Source: a bacterium
Lineage (GTDB): Bacteria; Bacteroidota; Bacteroidia; Cytophagales; Thermonemataceae
Length of the DNA stretch: 9,087 nucleotides
Assembly (NCBI GenBank): GCA_025362415.1
Contig: JANYGM010000199.1
Span: 1 to 9,087, forward strand
Direction: 5' to 3'
Positions 1-5,184 of the stretch are shown here, piece by piece; within the stretch, counting starts at the first letter, position 1, and each line of letters begins with the position of its first letter. The notes under the pieces are model-generated. The model was not told the origin of the DNA. It saw nothing but the letters and a program-made list of their open reading frames with translations, and searched no databases. The translations under genes and the position numbers were made by a program.

Positions 1-225
1 CACTAATAATTTTTTTTCACTTTGTAGCTTTTTAGTTTCATCAATAGAAATTTCAGTGATGGGACTTGCCTCTGCCTTATACAACATATTCCAAACAAGG
101 TCGGACATTGTAACTTCCAAACTACTTGCTTTATTTAACAACTTTTCTTTGTAGGAGTACGGCACTCTCACCGTAAGGCTTACGGTTGGCTCGTTGTTGC
201 TTTGATTAAAATTATTATCTTTCAT
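1..225 (-). CDS. Ribbon-helix-helix DNA-binding protein, N-terminal part (runs off left edge)
   Basis: An ATG at 225 (minus strand) opens a frame of 75 codons with no stop before the window edge, so the C-terminus is missing. After a polar N-terminus of about 13 residues comes a segment that reads like a ribbon-helix-helix fold: an alternating beta strand (TVSLTVRVP, about residues 14-22), helix 1 (YKEKLLNKASSLE) and helix 2 (MSDLVWNMLYKAE). The tail (ETKKLQSEKKLL) is charged and heptad-like and may begin a coiled coil. RHH proteins bind short repeated operators as dimers and serve as plasmid partition proteins, relaxosome accessory proteins or antitoxin-type repressors; which role applies here is not shown. 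The 5' side carries a dense array of repeats (297-643) that are obvious candidates for its binding sites. No database search was possible; the fold is inferred by eye. Confidence 0.7.
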   Translation of the reverse strand, partial: MKDNNFNQSNNEPTVSLTVRVPYSYKEKLLNKASSLEVTMSDLVWNMLYKAEASPITEISIDETKKLQSEKKLLV

Positions 226-296
226 TTTTTATTGTTTGTTTTTCTGTTTGTTTTTCTTTGCAATTTCTGTTTTTATATGCAGGAAATAGCAAAAAT

Positions 297-643
297 TCCA
301 AACGAACATAACAATAACAACTAATACAAAAACCTAAAAAGTGCTTTAAACCTTATCATTTGGGCGTTTTTTATTCGTTTGGATTTAGCAAAAACAAATT
401 TTAGAAGATTTTTTTTAACAATTTTTTAGCATTATTAAAAAACTCCAAACGAATAAGAAAATAGCTAAAAAACACGTTCAAAGTTGTTCATTTGGGCGTT
501 TTTTATTCGTTTGGATATTGTAGCAAAAATTCCAAACGAACATACAAAAACAAGTAATACCAAAAATAAAAATGCTATTTCTTGTATTTTTTGTTTTGTT
601 TTGAATGATTTTATTTTTTTAGTGTTGGATATGTTCGTTTGGG
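297..643. repeat. Six alternating CCAAACGAAYA sites (candidate operator/centromere-like array)
   Basis: The 11-mer CCAAACGAA(C/T)A occurs at 298-308 (+), 372-382 (-), 445-455 (+), 504-514 (-), 532-542 (+) and 632-642 (-); orientation alternates strictly. Two weaker relatives (CCAAATGA on the minus strand) lie at 356-363 and 486-495. The sites sit in larger modules. A 29-bp block beginning TCATTTGGGCG is perfectly duplicated at 356-384 and 488-516. A 24-bp block beginning TAGCAAAAATTCC is perfectly duplicated at 287-310 and 521-544. The pair 506-515/531-540 is a perfect 10-bp inverted repeat with a 15-bp spacer. The array starts about 70 bp upstream of the RHH gene, so binding by that protein is plausible, but this is inference. 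Confidence 0.8.
303..330 (-). promoter_or_regulatory. Possible promoter of the RHH gene overlapping repeat site 1
   Basis: On the minus strand the repeat site contains TATGTTCG (310-303), a near match to the Bacteroidota -7 box TAnnTTTG, with TTTTTG upstream at a 16-bp spacing. This would start transcription some 70 bp before the RHH ATG. The same box and spacing recur in the duplicated site at 537-563. The C in TTCG and the short spacer make this weak. If right, the repeat and the promoter overlap, which is what an autoregulated operator would look like. Confidence 0.25.
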
Positions 644-660
644 TGTTGTTTTGGGCTTAA

Positions 661-840
661 AAAACAGATTTCACTTTGTTACAGGCACTATTTAGCCTAA
701 AAAATGCTTTTTTGCTTGTTACAGGCACTATTTAGCCTAAAAAAAAAATTTGCGCTTGTTGCAGGCATTATTTAGCCTAAAAAATGCTTTTGCGCCCGTT
801 GCAGGCACTATTTAGCCTAAAAAAAAATATTTTCACTTTG
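661..840. repeat. Tandem repeat, four units with exact 40-bp period
   Basis: The 20-bp core (A/G)CAGGCA(C/T)TATTTAGCCTAA begins at 681, 721, 761 and 801, an exact 40-bp period. The other 20 bp of each unit keeps the layout A-rich, then T-rich, then CTTGTT or CCGTT, but varies in sequence. A partial unit flanks each side: GGGCTTAAAAAA near 653 and TTTCACTTTGGT at 831-842. Each core contains AGGC...GCCT (4-bp stem, 8-nt loop) and the interrupted palindrome TTTAG-C-CTAAA. The 20-bp intervals are not unique spacers, so this is not a CRISPR array. Iteron, partition site or simple minisatellite are the options. Confidence 0.85.
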
Positions 841-1086
841 GTATTTCGCAGAAAAATCAATATTTAAGTAAAATAATTGAGTTTTGTTTTTGATTATTTT
901 GTATGGTGGGTTTTTGGTAGTGTGTTTTGCTTTGGTAGTGTGCAATAATAAAATCTTATTTGCAGGTAGGAAAGTAAGTTTTTATGTTTATCAAAAAACG
1001 CCTTTTGAATACTTTTTTTTACAGAAAGTGTATTTGAGAGGTTTTGAACAAGATTATAAGAAACTGTCGGATCACTTTGCCCAAAA

Positions 1087-1120
1087 AAAAGTGCCTTTAA
1101 ACGTGTTTAAAGGCACTTTT
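1087..1120 (-). terminator. Strong intrinsic terminator of the minus-strand small gene
   Basis: AAAAGTGCCTTTAAAC (1087-1102) and GTTTAAAGGCACTTTT (1105-1120) form a perfect 16-bp inverted repeat. Read on the minus strand, the stem is followed by a run of eight T (1090-1083), the expected form for a terminator of the gene ending at 1211. On the plus strand it is followed by TTTTACTTTTT, so it could act in both directions. Confidence 0.75.
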
Positions 1121-1134
1121 ACTTTTTCAAAAAT

Positions 1135-1180
1135 GATACTTTTTTGCCAAAATCTACCAAAAAATCACCAAAAAAGTATC
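1135..1180. repeat. 12-bp inverted repeat with 22-nt loop
   Basis: GATACTTTTTTG (1135-1146) and CAAAAAAGTATC (1169-1180) are perfect inverted copies. The loop contains repeated CCAAAA(A)TC(T)ACC words. It lies between the end of the small minus-strand gene (1211) and the strong terminator, and may be part of its 3' untranslated region or an RNA-stabilising or auxiliary terminator hairpin. Confidence 0.5.
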
Positions 1181-1210
1181 AAAATAGTACACGTTTTTGC
1201 AACAAGTGGA

Positions 1211-1463
1211 TCACCTTTTTAGCTTTTCTACAAACTCCGCTAAGTCTTTGTAACCTGCAAAAATATTCCTTTTGTCTTTGACTAATGCAAAATAATGAAA
1301 CTAATCTTTTTAGTTGTTCTTCTTCTTTTTCATTAAAATCAAGAACACCTAATTTATTTTCTAGGTCATCAAAGACACTAAAGCTTTCTCTATAAACTTC
1401 TTTGAAATAATTTTTTACTATTTCGGCTATTATTTTGTTTTTTTGCGTATTTTTGCTCTGCAT
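1211..1463 (-). pseudogene. Small hypothetical protein, apparently frameshifted near 1298-1303
   Basis: I place the start at the ATG at 1463, because a TATATTTG promoter box lies at 1500-1493, inside the 5' extension that would start at 1526. The first about 56 codons read as a charged, helical protein (for example AEIVKNYFKEVYRES and FNEKEEEQLKRLV). Continuing in that frame gives an unconvincing Cys/Arg-rich tail ending at 1179. Shifting by +1 at about 1300 gives a much more protein-like tail, FALVKDKRNIFAGYKDLAEF, then VEKLKR and TGA at 1213-1211. A stop in the +1 frame just before the switch shows that the two halves belong to different frames. It may be a real frameshift, a sequencing error or chance. 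The family is not recognised. The terminator at 1087-1120 follows. Confidence 0.5.
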
Positions 1464-1492
1464 CTGATCTGATATGTTAATGTTTTGCAGCA

Positions 1493-1500
1493 CAAATATA
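1493..1500 (-). promoter_or_regulatory. Bacteroidota -7 box for the small minus-strand gene
   Basis: The minus strand reads TATATTTG, a full match to TAnnTTTG, with an expected transcript start near 1485 and a 5' leader of about 22 nt to the ATG at 1463. No clear TTG at -33 was found. This site decides the choice of the downstream start codon. Confidence 0.45.
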
Positions 1501-1572
1501 CACCTTTTGCAATAAAAGTGCGTCATAATATTCTGAATTTCAATTTATTATGATCACTTTCTTAACAACAAT

Positions 1573-1615
1573 TTAAATACAAAAAATACCCCAAAACTAC
1601 TAATATCAAAGTTTT
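1573..1615 (-). pseudogene. Remnant of the 3' end of a pentapeptide-repeat gene
   Basis: These 43 bp match the last 44 bp of the pentapeptide-repeat gene (2460-2503) with one gap and about six mismatches. In the corresponding minus-strand frame the remnant reads NFDISSFGVFFV, against NFDIGSFEGVFCV at the real C-terminus. The gap has removed the original stop from the frame. The homology ends abruptly just before the lipoprotein gene, so most of the second copy is gone. It is too short to function. Confidence 0.6.
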
Positions 1616-1628
1616 ATAAAAACTCAAA

Positions 1629-2321
1629 ATGAAATTACAAATTTTGATATTCTTCCTATTTTCTCTTTCTTGTTCAACAAAACAAGAGAAAAAAGAAAAT
1701 AATACACAGTCTAAAAAAAACACTATAATCAACGCAGAAATTATAGAAAGCTTTGTGGACAGCCTAAATATTGGTGAAAAAGGCAAAAGTAAAGTTGAAA
1801 TAATCAAGCGTTTTGTTTCTGATAGTGTCTGCGTAAGTATAAAGTTTTATACAAAGGAAACAAAAAATTGGATTCTTCAAAATACCTATTTCTATGAAGG
1901 TCAAATATCTTATGGAATTGAACCTGAAATAATGGATTTTAATAACGACAAATTCAATGATTTTACTTACCGTTCTGCAACGGCAGCAAGAAGTGCAAAT
2001 GAAGTTAGACGACTGTTTATTTATGACAATGAAAATAAAAAATTAATTTCAATTCATAATTCACAAGGCTACCCAAATATGCAATACAACAAAGAACTTA
2101 ACTGCATTGATGCTTTTTTGGTTTATGGAGGCACATCTACAGTATTTACGAGAATTGTGGCTGATAGTCTAAGAGAATTTGCAAGTATAAGTAGTAGTTT
2201 TGGCAATAGGATTGTTCATGAAATTGACACTTTTGGTAACTCAAAAATTATACAAAAAGACACTATTATAGATTTTGAAGGTGTATATGTGAGATACAAA
2301 AATTACAAAGTAATACATTGA
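1629..2321 (+). CDS. Predicted lipoprotein with one DxNxD motif
   Basis: 230 residues. The N-terminus has one Lys, a hydrophobic stretch (ILIFFLFSL) and Cys15 in the context SLSC, followed by a very charged linker (about 16-35), so it is probably a lipid-anchored envelope protein; the lipobox is imperfect because -3 is Ser. Residues 103-111 (DFNNDKFND) resemble the Asp/Asn-rich loops of FG-GAP/VCBS or XAC2610-type proteins, in which a DxNxDxxxD segment binds calcium. The following FTYRSATAARSANEVRRLFIYD fits a beta-rich domain reporting on a value and its history, but no enzyme motif is visible. It is transcribed alone, with no confident promoter in the short upstream gap and no clear terminator. 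Function unknown. Confidence 0.8.
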   Translation: MKLQILIFFLFSLSCSTKQEKKENNTQSKKNTIINAEIIESFVDSLNIGEKGKSKVEIIKRFVSDSVCVSIKFYTKETKNWILQNTYFYEGQISYGIEPEIMDFNNDKFNDFTYRSATAARSANEVRRLFIYDNENKKLISIHNSQGYPNMQYNKELNCIDAFLVYGGTSTVFTRIVADSLREFASISSSFGNRIVHEIDTFGNSKIIQKDTIIDFEGVYVRYKNYKVIH

Positions 2322-2350
2322 AAATAACTTCCTAGTTCGTTTCTTTTTAA

Positions 2351-2391
2351 CACTAAGTTCATTAAGAAATACACACTAAGAAGGCACTAAG
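2351..2391. repeat. Short CACTAAG repeat cluster
   Basis: CACTAAG occurs at 2351-2357, 2374-2380 and 2385-2391, and TAAGAAATAC occurs twice in the same stretch. It lies between the convergent ends of the lipoprotein and pentapeptide-repeat genes. It looks like a fragment of a simple dispersed intergenic repeat; no function is apparent. Confidence 0.5.
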
Positions 2392-2459
2392 AAATACAAA
2401 ATTAGAATTTTATTTACAACTCATTACAAACCCTTAAAAAGATATGAAAAAATAGATTA

Positions 2460-2909
2460 TTAAACACAAAAAACTCCTTCAAAACTACCAATATCAAAGT
2501 TTTCTGGGAAAATAGTATTTTTATCATACAAAGCACCACTAAAATTTACGTTTTGTAGATTTGCATTAGTGAAATTTGTGTCACAAATATTAACTCCCTC
2601 AAAATTAGCATTTTGAAGATTAGAACCATCAAATAAACAACTCATAGCTCTAGCATTTTGCAGATTTGCATTTGTGAGGTTTACACCTCTCAAATCAGCC
2701 GTAATTAGGCTAGATGAGCTTAAATTACAATTTGTAAGATTGGCTTGATACAAAAAAGCACCTCTCAAATCAGTTCCAACAAAAGAAGAATTACTGACAT
2801 CAAGATACTCCAAAATCACTCTATGCAAGTCTAATCCATCAAAATTGGTGTTTTGTAATGAATTACCTTCAATTTCTATCACTCTTTCTGTTACGAATTT
2901 GATTATCAT
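2460..2909 (-). CDS. Pentapeptide-repeat protein
   Basis: 149 residues. From about residue 18 to 128 the sequence follows the A(D/N)LXX pentapeptide pattern, with units such as ADLRG, ANLTN, ANLQN, ANFEG, TNFTN, ANLQN and VNFSG; this folds as a right-handed quadrilateral beta-helix. The end (ALYDKNTIFPENFD) is the usual closing segment in which the helix gives way to a Y-D-x-x-T-x-F-P cap. There is no signal peptide, so it is probably cytosolic. Some family members (Qnr, McbG, AlbG) protect DNA gyrase, but most have no known role and nothing here indicates one. The gene starts 23 bp after the DUF486 gene and is probably co-transcribed with it. A decayed copy of its 3' end lies at 1573-1615. 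Confidence 0.9.
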   Translation of the reverse strand: MIIKFVTERVIEIEGNSLQNTNFDGLDLHRVILEYLDVSNSSFVGTDLRGAFLYQANLTNCNLSSSSLITADLRGVNLTNANLQNARAMSCLFDGSNLQNANFEGVNICDTNFTNANLQNVNFSGALYDKNTIFPENFDIGSFEGVFCV

Positions 2910-2932
2910 TTTTCTTGAAATAAAATTTTACT

Positions 2933-3304
2933 TTACCATTTTTTGAATACAAAAAATACTGCTAAAACTATCAAAAAGAAGCCTACAGCGTGATTCCAAG
3001 CTAGTTTTTCTGTTTTGAAGACAAATACAACTATTAAGGTGAAAACAACCAAAGAAATAATTTCTTGTATAATTTTCAGTTCAAATAAAGAAAAATCTCC
3101 ACCATTGCCTTTAAATCCAATTTTATTGGCAGGAACTTGAAAAATATACTCAAAGAAAGCAAGCCCCCAACTTATCAAAATAACAGAAAAAAGCCCAAAT
3201 CCCTGCAAAAAACTTACTTTTTTGACCTGCAAATGCCCATACCAAGCAAGTGTCATAAATATATTTGACAAAATCAGCAATAAAATAGTGTAAAAGGCTT
3301 TCAT
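2933..3304 (-). CDS. DUF486 / DMT-family four-helix membrane protein
   Basis: 123 residues with four predicted membrane segments at about 4-22, 34-52, 78-96 and 104-121. The conserved signature is clear: ILSNIFMTLAWYGHL in helix 1, SWGLAFFEYIFQVPANKIG after helix 2, and FELKIIQEIISLVVF leading into helix 3. This is the small DUF486 family, related to drug/metabolite transporters. The length is normal for the family. Substrate and function are unknown. It is first in a minus-strand pair with the pentapeptide-repeat gene, and is divergent from lpxD across a 153-bp gap that contains its promoter. Confidence 0.9.
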   Translation of the reverse strand: MKAFYTILLLILSNIFMTLAWYGHLQVKKVSFLQGFGLFSVILISWGLAFFEYIFQVPANKIGFKGNGGDFSLFELKIIQEIISLVVFTLIVVFVFKTEKLAWNHAVGFFLIVLAVFFVFKKW

Positions 3305-3424
3305 TATGGTTTAGTTTTTGAGAATATTTTTAATAGAAACTGAATAAAAATACTAAATTTGTAAAATTATCAACTTACATACTACCATAATGCTAAATTC
3401 GTTGATTATTACATAAATATCACG

Positions 3425-3454
3425 CAAATTTAGTACAAATTTATAGAATAGCAA
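3425..3454 (-). promoter_or_regulatory. Bacteroidota promoter for the DUF486-pentapeptide pair
   Basis: Read on the minus strand: TTG at 3454-3452, exactly 19 bp, then TAAATTTG at 3432-3425. This matches the Bacteroidota -33 TTG / -7 TAnnTTTG arrangement in both boxes and spacing. The leader to the ATG at 3304 would be about 115 nt. A second TAAATTTG box lies 11 bp upstream (3443-3436). The promoter ends only a few bases from the lpxD start on the other strand. Confidence 0.55.
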
Positions 3455-3457
3455 TAT

Positions 3458-4498
3458 ATGGAATTCAGTTTACAGCAAATAGCGCACATACTTGGCGGAA
3501 AAGTCCAAGGAGATGAAAATTTAAAAATCAATAATTTAGGTAAAATTCAAGAAGCAAAAAGTGGAGAAATAGCGTTTTTGTCTAATCTCAAATATGAACC
3601 TTTTATCTACACCACAAATGCTACTGCCGTTATTGTGGGTGAGGATTTTGTGCCAAAACAACCTATAAATGCGGCACTTATTATTGTTAAAGATGCTTAT
3701 ACAGCTTTCTCTTTGCTTTTAGAAGAATACCATAAAATCATAACCTTTGCTAAAAAAGGCATAGAACAACCTGTTTTTTTGGGTGAAAATACGCAAATTG
3801 GAGATGAAATTTATCTTGGTGCATTCACCTACGTTGGAAATAAGACGCAAATAGGTGAAAATTGCAAAATTTATCCTCAAACTTACATTGGCGACAACGT
3901 CAAAATAGGCAAAAACACTATTATTTATGCTGGTGCTAAGATTTATTCAGATACAATTATTGGTGAAAACTGTATTATTCACTCTGGCGCAGTGATTGGC
4001 AGTGATGGTTTTGGTTTTGCGCCACAACCTGATGGAAGCTACAAAACTATTCCACAAATAGGAAATGTCATTATAGAAAATAATGTAAGTATTGGTGCAA
4101 ATACGGTCATAGATTGCGCTACAATGGGTTCTACGCTTATTTGTGAGGGTGTGAAGTTGGATAATTTGATACAAATAGCGCACAATGTTATTCTTAGAAA
4201 AAACACTGTGGTTGCAGCACAAACAGGTATTTCTGGCTCTACAGAACTTGGCGAAAACTGCGTTATTGCTGGTCAAGTAGGTATTTCTGGGCATTTGAAG
4301 TTAGGCAACCGTACAAGTGTAGGCGCACAGTCAGGGGTTGGGAAAGATACAGAAGATGGCAAAAACATACAAGGCTATCCTGCTTTTGAAATAATGAAAT
4401 TTCAGCGTTCTACAGCACTTTTTAGAAAACTCCCAGACATACAAAAGCAAATCAATGATATTGAAAAAAAATTGAATAATTTTACTAATGGCTTATAA
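3458..4498 (+). CDS. lpxD: UDP-3-O-acylglucosamine N-acyltransferase LpxD
   Basis: 346 residues, the normal size for LpxD, which adds the N-linked 3-hydroxyacyl chain from acyl-ACP to UDP-3-O-acylglucosamine, the third step of lipid A synthesis, in the cytosol. The N-terminal uridine-binding domain is present (SLQQIAHILGGKVQGD and the I-x-x-L-x-K-I-Q-E-A stretch, with GEIAFLSNLKY at 36-46). Residues about 106-300 are a left-handed beta-helix of hexapeptide repeats (IGENCK, IGDNVK, IGKNTI and others). The catalytic base is His242 in IQIAHNV, and IIHSGAVIGSDGFGF (173-187) is conserved. The C-terminal helix (QKQINDIEKKLNN) fits the acyl-carrier-protein-binding end. It is the first gene of a likely plus-strand unit and overlaps the next gene. 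It is not followed by the lpxC/fabZ fusion gene often found next to lpxD in Bacteroidota. Confidence 0.97.
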   Translation: MEFSLQQIAHILGGKVQGDENLKINNLGKIQEAKSGEIAFLSNLKYEPFIYTTNATAVIVGEDFVPKQPINAALIIVKDAYTAFSLLLEEYHKIITFAKKGIEQPVFLGENTQIGDEIYLGAFTYVGNKTQIGENCKIYPQTYIGDNVKIGKNTIIYAGAKIYSDTIIGENCIIHSGAVIGSDGFGFAPQPDGSYKTIPQIGNVIIENNVSIGANTVIDCATMGSTLICEGVKLDNLIQIAHNVILRKNTVVAAQTGISGSTELGENCVIAGQVGISGHLKLGNRTSVGAQSGVGKDTEDGKNIQGYPAFEIMKFQRSTALFRKLPDIQKQINDIEKKLNNFTNGL

Positions 4499-5090
4499 TA
4501 ACTTCACACTCAACAAACTAAAAGAAGATTTTGGCTTAGAACAGCGTAAAGTTCCTTTTTTGCCTCCAATTATACCAAAATTTGACGTTAGTAAGCGTTT
4601 ATTAGATGAGCTTTCTGATGCGTTGGGTATGCCTTTGGCTTCTGAAAAAGCTAAGTCTGAAATGATTGTAACGCCTATTTTGATGGAATTAAGGCGCAAA
4701 AATAAAAATAAAATTAGCATTTTTTCTGGTTATACTTTTGATGTGGATAAAGCCAAAAAACTTACTGGACGTTGTGATTTTATGATAGCTAATCAGCCAT
4801 ATTTGGAGGAAGTCAATGCGCCTATGGTTTGTATGGTAGAAGCTAAAAATGATTTAATAGAAAGCGGATTTGGGCAATGTGCCGCTGAAATGTATGCGGC
4901 AAGTATTTTTAACCAACGTGCTGGGCTTGCTTATACGCCTATTTATGGTTGTACAACAGCAGGTTTTTCGTGGGCTTTTCTAAAATTAGAAGGAAATACC
5001 ATTTTTATTGACCCTAATTATGTTGGTTTGAGTCTTCAAAATCCTGCGGAGGTTTTGGCAGTTTTGCAATGGATTTTAAATGAATACTAG
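4488..5090 (+). CDS. PD-(D/E)XK nuclease-like protein, first copy
   Basis: 200 residues. It starts at an ATG inside the last codons of lpxD (11-bp overlap), so translation is probably coupled. It resembles a family of about 200 residues seen widely in cyanobacteria and Bacteroidota. A helix with SEKAKSEMIVTPILMELRR (52-70) is followed by a beta core carrying Asp97 (GRCDFMIA) and Glu118-x-Lys120 (CMVEAKND), then Gln130 in a helix (GFGQCAAEMYAA) and a last strand pair (YGCTTAGFSWAFLKL). D...ExK plus a downstream Q matches the restriction-endonuclease-like active site. No DNA-binding domain, methylase or other partner is fused or adjacent, so nuclease activity is not shown. It is distantly related to the protein at 6049-6702. 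The fold call is by motif reading only. Confidence 0.8.
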   Translation: MAYNNFTLNKLKEDFGLEQRKVPFLPPIIPKFDVSKRLLDELSDALGMPLASEKAKSEMIVTPILMELRRKNKNKISIFSGYTFDVDKAKKLTGRCDFMIANQPYLEEVNAPMVCMVEAKNDLIESGFGQCAAEMYAASIFNQRAGLAYTPIYGCTTAGFSWAFLKLEGNTIFIDPNYVGLSLQNPAEVLAVLQWILNEY

Positions 5091-5137
5091 AGTTTTTATA
5101 GTTTGATTATGAGCAGTTTATATAATAAATTATTTCT

Positions 5138-5170
5138 TAACCACCCAACCTTTCCTTAGAAAGGAGGGTA
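5138..5170. repeat. Degenerate REP-like palindrome
   Basis: TAACCACCCAACC, then CCTTTC-CTTA-GAAAGG (5149-5164), then AGGGT. It matches in order the element at the right window edge (TAACCACCC..AACCCCTCCTTAGGAAGGAGGG), so both belong to one dispersed repeat family. This copy sits between the first PD-(D/E)XK-like gene and the SIR2 gene. Its AAGGAGGG resembles a ribosome binding site but ends about 16 bp before the ATG at 5185, too far for normal use. Confidence 0.7.
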
Positions 5171-5184
5171 AAAACAAAGTTATT

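Larger units (their letters stand above)
226..860. other. Long gene-free, repeat-rich intergenic region
   Basis: About 630 bp with no credible reading frame. It is very AT-rich and consists largely of two repeat classes, annotated separately: alternating CCAAACGAAYA sites (297-643) and a 40-bp tandem repeat (661-840). The rest is T-rich linker such as repeated TTTGTTTTTCTG blocks at 236-260, directly before the RHH gene start. Nothing resembling a tRNA, rRNA or riboswitch was seen. Confidence 0.6.

Noticed and set aside
661..840. CRISPR array
   Set aside because: Regular 40-bp period, but the 20-bp intervals are related A/T-rich sequences rather than unique spacers, and no cas gene is seen.
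884..1222. Plus-strand 112-codon open frame
   Set aside because: It begins with TTG, has no promoter or ribosome site, runs through the strong palindrome at 1087-1120 and ends antisense to the small minus-strand gene. Only its middle hints at a decayed protein (see findings).
1562..1807. Minus-strand 81-codon frame
   Set aside because: It is antisense to the lipoprotein gene start; its hydrophobic reading is the complement of the lysine/asparagine-rich N-terminus. Its 3' end overlaps the pentapeptide-gene remnant only.
3354..3361. TAAATTTG as the lpxD promoter (plus strand)
   Set aside because: A -7 match alone with no TTG at a suitable -33 distance and a 90-nt leader; in such AT-rich DNA this is expected by chance. 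The lpxD promoter was not identified.
3947..4294. Minus-strand frame inside lpxD
   Set aside because: Shadow of the hexapeptide-repeat coding sequence, with no initiation signals and an unlikely composition.
5162..5168. AGGAGGG as ribosome binding site for the SIR2 gene
   Set aside because: It ends about 16 bp before the ATG, is part of the REP-like palindrome, and Bacteroidota generally make little use of such sites.
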